From: an uncultured Clostridia bacterium | Lineage (GTDB): Bacteria; Bacillota; Clostridia; TANB77; RGIG9151 | NCBI GenBank assembly: GCA_934500865.1 | Contig: CAKSUD010000007.1 | Span: 1-38,490, forward strand | Direction of reading: 5' to 3' | Length of the DNA: 38,490 nt | Shown: piece after piece, positions 35,083-38,490 of the stretch | Layout: every line of letters starts with the position of its first letter | How positions within the stretch are numbered: the stretch's first letter is position 1 | Program-made: the position numbers and the translations under genes | Notes under the pieces: generated by a model | The model's input: the letters and a program-made list of their open reading frames with translations, nothing else | The model's database searches: none | Told to the model about the DNA's origin: nothing

Positions 35083-37091
35083 TACGAAAGAAAAGAGTGA
35101 AAAATATGAGAAAAAGGTCTGATGTGTGGGGAATTATAAATATTTATAATATTATAATAGTAATATTGGGAATAGGATTTTATTTTTTACTACCTATTTT
35201 GTTAAATTATGCACCAGGGTCATATAATAGTTATTTTGAAACTCAAATAGATTCGGGAATGAATTATTGTGTTCAGTTCTTCTTAGCAATACTTGCAGTA
35301 ATTATTATTGTTGACACTTTCGTATGGTTTCAATTTAAAGAAATCAAGAGTTTGGAAGAGATAACTTCAGATGATAATACACGAGATAAAGAATGTAAAA
35401 TAAAAGCAAAATGCTTTAGGTTACCATTTAGATTATATTTATATGAAATAACTATAATTCCAGTAATAGTTGCTATTGTCTTGTGGGTAACTAAAACTGA
35501 AATAGGACTAATTATAAAAACAACGTTGATAATATTTTTATTTGCTACAGTTCTTTCTACATCAGCATATGTGTTTACTAGAAATAAAATGAAACAGCTT
35601 TTCAACAGGATAAAAAATATTGAAATATGTGGAGGAAAGTCTAATATAAGTCTTGCTAGTAAAATATTTTTGCAAATTTTTCCGCTTTTTTTGGTGATTT
35701 CAATTTTCTTATCATTTTTAGGATATGTAAGACTGATTAATGAAAAAGGACTAATGCGGTTCGAAGAATATACGGTAAGATTAAATGAAAGTTTGAATCA
35801 TAGCATCGCTACAGAAAAAGAATTGTTTGAATTAGCAAATAAGATAGTTAGAATAAATCCTAATGACGAGATGTTTATAATACGAAATAATGAAGTTCTC
35901 TATAATGAAGGTAGTGAATTAAGTGGTTTTTTCATAAAATATGCAACAATTTTAGGGGAGGAATATAATGGACATTTGTACGACTATTATGGTTCAGATA
36001 TTCAGGGAACAGCAAAATATATAATGATAGAAAATAACAATTATATAGTAGGTGTAAAATATAATTTAGTATCCCAAGAAATGATTTTGGTTTTTGTTTG
36101 TGGTACGATTTTTATGTTGCTTTTGACGATATTTGTACTTGTATTTTTAAGCAAGGATTTATCGGACGATATCGGTGAAGTAGGAATGTATTTGTATAAG
36201 CTTTCTAATCAAGATAGCATAGATTATGATAAAAAACTTCCTGTTACCTCTAATGATGAAATTGGTGAGTTGGTTATTTCTTTCAATAAAATTCTTGATT
36301 TAGAAAAGAACAACATTGAAACTATGTCTAGAAACCAGGAAATTTTAGTAGAACAAGAACGTCTTTCGTCTTTAGGACAATTAATTGGTGGCATTGCACA
36401 TAACTTAAAAACACCTATAATGTCTATTTCCGGAGCTTTAGAAGGAGTAGAGGATTTAATAAAAGAGTATGATGAATCAATAGACGATAGCCAGGTCACA
36501 AAAGAGGATCATCATCAAATTGCCGGTGAAATGAAAGGATGGATAAGCAAAATAAGACCATATTTATCCTATATGACTGAAGTCATTGACGCGGTAAAGG
36601 GGCAAGCTGTTTCAATGAATGCTTCAACCGTGGGAGAATTTTCAGCAGAGGAACTTATTGCAAGAACTCAGATTTTAATGAAAAATGAGTTAAAACGACG
36701 TCATTGTAATTTGAATCTTGATTTAAATATTAGTGAGAAGACACAAATTAAAGGTGAAATAAGTGCAATAGTTCAAGTTATGGATAACTTAATAATTAAT
36801 GCGATGGATGCTTACGGAGAAAAGGGCGGAAATATAGACATTAAGGTAAGAGAAGATGAAGACAAGGTTTATATAGAAGTGGCGGATTTAGCAGGAGGAA
36901 TATCTAGTTCAGTTAAAGACAAGTTATTTAAGGAAATGATTACTTCAAAGGGCAAGAATGGAACTGGATTAGGGTTATATATGTGCTATTCTACAATTAA
37001 GGGAAAATTTGATGGTGACATGTGGTTTGAAAGTAAAGAAGGAGTGGGTACAACTTTCCATATTACATTAAACAAACTAAAGATTTCATAA
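35079..37091 (+). CDS. Membrane sensor histidine kinase (orphan)
   Basis: 670 residues. Helices at about 20-43, 63-85, 122-138, 144-166 and 196-219, then an extracytoplasmic domain of about 115 residues (220-333), helix 334-357, HAMP (358-412), and HisKA with phospho-acceptor H441 (GGIAHNLKTP). The HATPase_c domain has N570/N574, a divergent G1 box (DLAGGI, D603) and GTGLGL (628-633). It therefore combines a multi-helix membrane part with a periplasm-type sensor loop. ATG 35079 overlaps the NRPS TGA stop (ATGA), implying translational coupling; ATG 35106 behind GAGTGA is an alternative start. No response regulator adjoins it. Confidence 0.87.
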   Translation: MIRKKRVKNMRKRSDVWGIINIYNIIIVILGIGFYFLLPILLNYAPGSYNSYFETQIDSGMNYCVQFFLAILAVIIIVDTFVWFQFKEIKSLEEITSDDNTRDKECKIKAKCFRLPFRLYLYEITIIPVIVAIVLWVTKTEIGLIIKTTLIIFLFATVLSTSAYVFTRNKMKQLFNRIKNIEICGGKSNISLASKIFLQIFPLFLVISIFLSFLGYVRLINEKGLMRFEEYTVRLNESLNHSIATEKELFELANKIVRINPNDEMFIIRNNEVLYNEGSELSGFFIKYATILGEEYNGHLYDYYGSDIQGTAKYIMIENNNYIVGVKYNLVSQEMILVFVCGTIFMLLLTIFVLVFLSKDLSDDIGEVGMYLYKLSNQDSIDYDKKLPVTSNDEIGELVISFNKILDLEKNNIETMSRNQEILVEQERLSSLGQLIGGIAHNLKTPIMSISGALEGVEDLIKEYDESIDDSQVTKEDHHQIAGEMKGWISKIRPYLSYMTEVIDAVKGQAVSMNASTVGEFSAEELIARTQILMKNELKRRHCNLNLDLNISEKTQIKGEISAIVQVMDNLIINAMDAYGEKGGNIDIKVREDEDKVYIEVADLAGGISSSVKDKLFKEMITSKGKNGTGLGLYMCYSTIKGKFDGDMWFESKEGVGTTFHITLNKLKIS

Positions 37092-37099
37092 AATATTTA

Positions 37100-37184
37100 C
37101 TCAATCAATTGACTTTACATAAAAGACATGATAGAATATCTTGGTGTTTATTTAACACTAAATATCTAAATCAAATTGATTGAG
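37100..37184. repeat. 11-bp inverted repeat flanking a promoter
   Basis: CTCAATCAATT (37100-37110) and its exact complement AATTGATTGAG (37174-37184), starts 74 bp apart, seven helical turns. The left arm overlaps the -35 hexamer, the right arm touches the ribosome site of the next gene. The left arm is not transcribed from the promoter at 37109, so it is better read as a DNA operator pair than an RNA stem. Confidence 0.6.
37109..37137 (+). promoter_or_regulatory. sigma-A promoter for the WG-repeat-like gene
   Basis: TTGACT (37109-37114), 17-base spacer, TAGAAT (37132-37137); start near 37144, about 51 bases before the ATG. Confidence 0.7.
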
Positions 37185-37194
37185 AGGTCGTAAA

Positions 37195-37791
37195 ATGGGA
37201 AACTTTTTCGTAGACAACAACTGCCAACCCATCGATGCAAATGAGAACAACTTCTGTTTTGTAGGGGAGTATACTTATGGAAGAAGGATAGTAGGAATTT
37301 ATACGGATAAGATGTATTATGGAATTCAAATAAAAGGCGAAGTGGTTTCACCTTGGTTTGAAAAACTGGTAATTATGCCGAACTTTAATATTTGTCAGAA
37401 AGGTGAAAAGAATTTCTTAACATCTCCTGACGGCAAGAAAGTTATTTCACCCGAATACAAAGAAATCGGAGGCTTTTGTAAATTACCTATGTTAAATAGG
37501 TATTATGCAAAAACAGAGGATTTTGAGGGCAAGTACGGTACTGTTAGTTCAGAAGGAAAAACAGGCATCGAATGTTCACAAGAAGAATTAACCAGATTCG
37601 GAAGTGCGTTCGCAGTATGCGGTAAGAAAATCAATGAACAACTAAGGTATGGCATATTTGGTGTAAATGGAGAAAAGGTTGTGGATTACAAGTATGTTTC
37701 TTATGCCACTAAGGGAGGAAGAGTGTGCTTGAAGTCACCGGAAGGTGAAATTGTAGCATATGACATATTTGGAATACTAATTAAAAAGTAA
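37195..37791 (+). CDS. WG-repeat-like protein
   Basis: 198 residues, no signal peptide or membrane helix. Degenerate WG-type repeats are visible: YTYGRRIVGIYTDKMYYGIQIKGEVVSPWFEKL, FLTSPDGKKVISPEYKEIGGF, KYGTVSSEGKTGIECSQEEL, RYGIFGVNGEKVVDYKYVSYAT and CLKSPEGEIVAYDIFG, each with the 'YGxxxxxGxxVIxxxY' rhythm. Function of such proteins is unknown. GAGAGGTC precedes the ATG by 6 bases and overlaps the right arm of the inverted repeat. It is a single-gene unit with its own promoter and terminator. Confidence 0.6.
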   Translation: MGNFFVDNNCQPIDANENNFCFVGEYTYGRRIVGIYTDKMYYGIQIKGEVVSPWFEKLVIMPNFNICQKGEKNFLTSPDGKKVISPEYKEIGGFCKLPMLNRYYAKTEDFEGKYGTVSSEGKTGIECSQEELTRFGSAFAVCGKKINEQLRYGIFGVNGEKVVDYKYVSYATKGGRVCLKSPEGEIVAYDIFGILIKK

Positions 37792-37798
37792 TTTTTTT

Positions 37799-37824
37799 AG
37801 GAGACCGAAAGGTCTCCTTTTTTT
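37799..37824 (+). terminator. Rho-independent terminator
   Basis: Perfect 8-bp stem AGGAGACC/GGTCTCCT closed by a GAAA tetraloop, followed by seven T (37818-37824). Confidence 0.92.
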
Positions 37825-37876
37825 GAATATTTTTATTCATTTTGACAAAAATAACTATTGGAAGGATGTGTTATAA

Positions 37877-38311
37877 ATGATAAACAATGATACCATAGAA
37901 TTACTTAAGGAATGTAATGCCGGGGTAAAAATGGGAGTAAGTTCTATTGATGAAGTTTTACCTCAAGTAAAAAATGCTGTTTTAAGGAATAAGTTAACTG
38001 TTTGTAAAGATGAACACGAAAAGCTTGGACTAGAGACAAGAAGATTACTTAATCAGTATAACGACTCAGGGAAAGAGCCTAATGTTTTCGCTAAAAGTAT
38101 GTCATGGATGAAAACTAATACAAAGATGATGGCTTCTCCTACCGATGCAACAATAAGCGACCTTATAACTGACGGATGTAATATGGGTGTAAAATCATTA
38201 AACAGGTATTTAAATGAATACGGAGCAGCAGAAGAAAAAGCAAAGGATATTACCAAAAGGCTTATTAATTTAGAAGAACAATTAGCAGTAGATATCAGAG
38301 AATATTTATAA
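37877..38311 (+). CDS. Small all-helical protein, possibly DUF2383/ferritin-like
   Basis: 144 residues, predominantly alpha-helical with a four-helix-bundle rhythm: DTIELLKECNAGVKMGVSSIDEVLPQV, LRNKLTVCKDEHEKLGLETRRLLNQY, TDATISDLITDGCNMGVKSLNRYLNEY and EEKAKDITKRLINLEEQLAVDIREYL. The opening resembles the DUF2383 family (ferritin-like fold), but the match is from memory and weak. It has no signal peptide. GGAAGGATG (37860-37868) precedes the ATG by 8 bases. A TTGACA lies at 37842-37847 but I see no -10 at 16-18 bases. Confidence 0.6.
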   Translation: MINNDTIELLKECNAGVKMGVSSIDEVLPQVKNAVLRNKLTVCKDEHEKLGLETRRLLNQYNDSGKEPNVFAKSMSWMKTNTKMMASPTDATISDLITDGCNMGVKSLNRYLNEYGAAEEKAKDITKRLINLEEQLAVDIREYL

Positions 38312-38380
38312 TAAAAATTAGAAAGATTATGGATGTAGAATATATGAAAAATGCAGTATATATAAATGAAGCGACTTTAC

Positions 38381-38490
38381 GGAGTTTTTTTACCGGTTCT
38401 CCAAATTTGCCGGAGGCAAAACCGTCAAAATTTCGCGGATGAAATTTTGAGCGAGAGTCGACAAGGATGTCGACTTCGAGCGACGGTTGG
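38381..38490. repeat. Tandem-hairpin palindromic repeat element (continues past window)
   Basis: The last 110 bases are richer in G+C than the surroundings and consist of three consecutive hairpins. They are TTTGCC-GGA-GGCAAA (38406-38420, with an outer CGGTT/AACCG), CAAAATTTC-GCGGAT-GAAATTTTG (38426-38449, 9 bp) and AGTCGACA-AGGA-TGTCGACT (38456-38475, 8 bp). There is no gene here that I trust. This looks like one copy of a dispersed palindromic repeat. Its extent to the right is unknown. Confidence 0.6.

Noticed and set aside
37842..37870. Promoter for the 144-aa helical gene from TTGACA at 37842
   Set aside because: No acceptable -10 at 16-18 bases; left as unassigned.
38344..38442. 32-codon frame starting MKNAVYINEATLRSFF
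   Set aside because: It runs into the palindromic repeat, lacks a ribosome site, and is more likely a by-product of the repeat.

Overview
The window is AT-rich, densely coded, mostly plus-strand DNA from a low-GC, strictly anaerobic Gram-positive bacterium, most likely an uncultured gut-type Clostridia member. Pointers are the class III (anaerobic) ribonucleotide reductase with its radical-SAM activase, a CIRCE/HrcA-type groESL operon, an SLH-domain protein and a copper-amine-oxidase-like 'stalk' domain protein, DUF1540, a 2-hydroxyacyl-CoA dehydratase activase megaprotein, strong AGGAGG ribosome sites and sigma-A promoters of the TTGACA/TATAAT type. No rRNA, tRNA, CRISPR array, insertion sequence or phage gene was recognised.

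Layout: (1) 10-1785, mtaB (tRNA ms2t6A methylthiotransferase), then a small orphan gene with its own promoter and terminator. (2) 1937-4919, the nrdD-nrdG operon behind two NrdR boxes. (3) 4931-6544, a metal-ABC permease and a HAD phosphatase ending at a terminator. (4) 6599-11053, one 1428-codon double-activase gene with its own promoter and an elaborate terminator. (5) 11057-18320, a run starting with prfB (RF2, with its programmed +1 frameshift), followed by queH, a BspA-like leucine-rich-repeat protein, holA, an SLH protein, hemW and a HEPN protein, closed by a bidirectional terminator. (6) 18319-19215 on the minus strand, an exported copper-amine-oxidase-like domain protein. (7) 19389-21495, CIRCE-controlled groES-groEL. 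(8) 21553-29295, rpoB-rpoC with its own promoter and a leader of about 260 nt that appears structured. (9) 29330-30658, a dehydrogenase of the 2,4-diaminopentanoate dehydrogenase/DapB-like type and a convergent DUF1540 gene. (10) 30720-37091, a single-module NRPS (C-A-T-reductase) whose stop codon overlaps the first possible start of a sensor histidine kinase. (11) 37100-38490, a WG-repeat-like protein behind an inverted repeat, a small helical protein, and a tandem-hairpin repeat element running off the end.

Most of the window is housekeeping: tRNA modification (mtaB, queH), translation termination, transcription, chaperones, clamp loading, haem-protein maturation and anaerobic dNTP synthesis. 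The accessory part is 30.7-37.1 kb. There the adenylation domain carries ten specificity residues reading DFWNIGMVHK, the classic threonine code as I remember it. The terminal reductase would release an aldehyde (an N-acyl or N-aminoacyl threoninal, or an alcohol), and a co-translated membrane histidine kinase follows. A small-molecule signal sensed by the adjacent kinase is my leading hypothesis for an undescribed system here, but it is inference.
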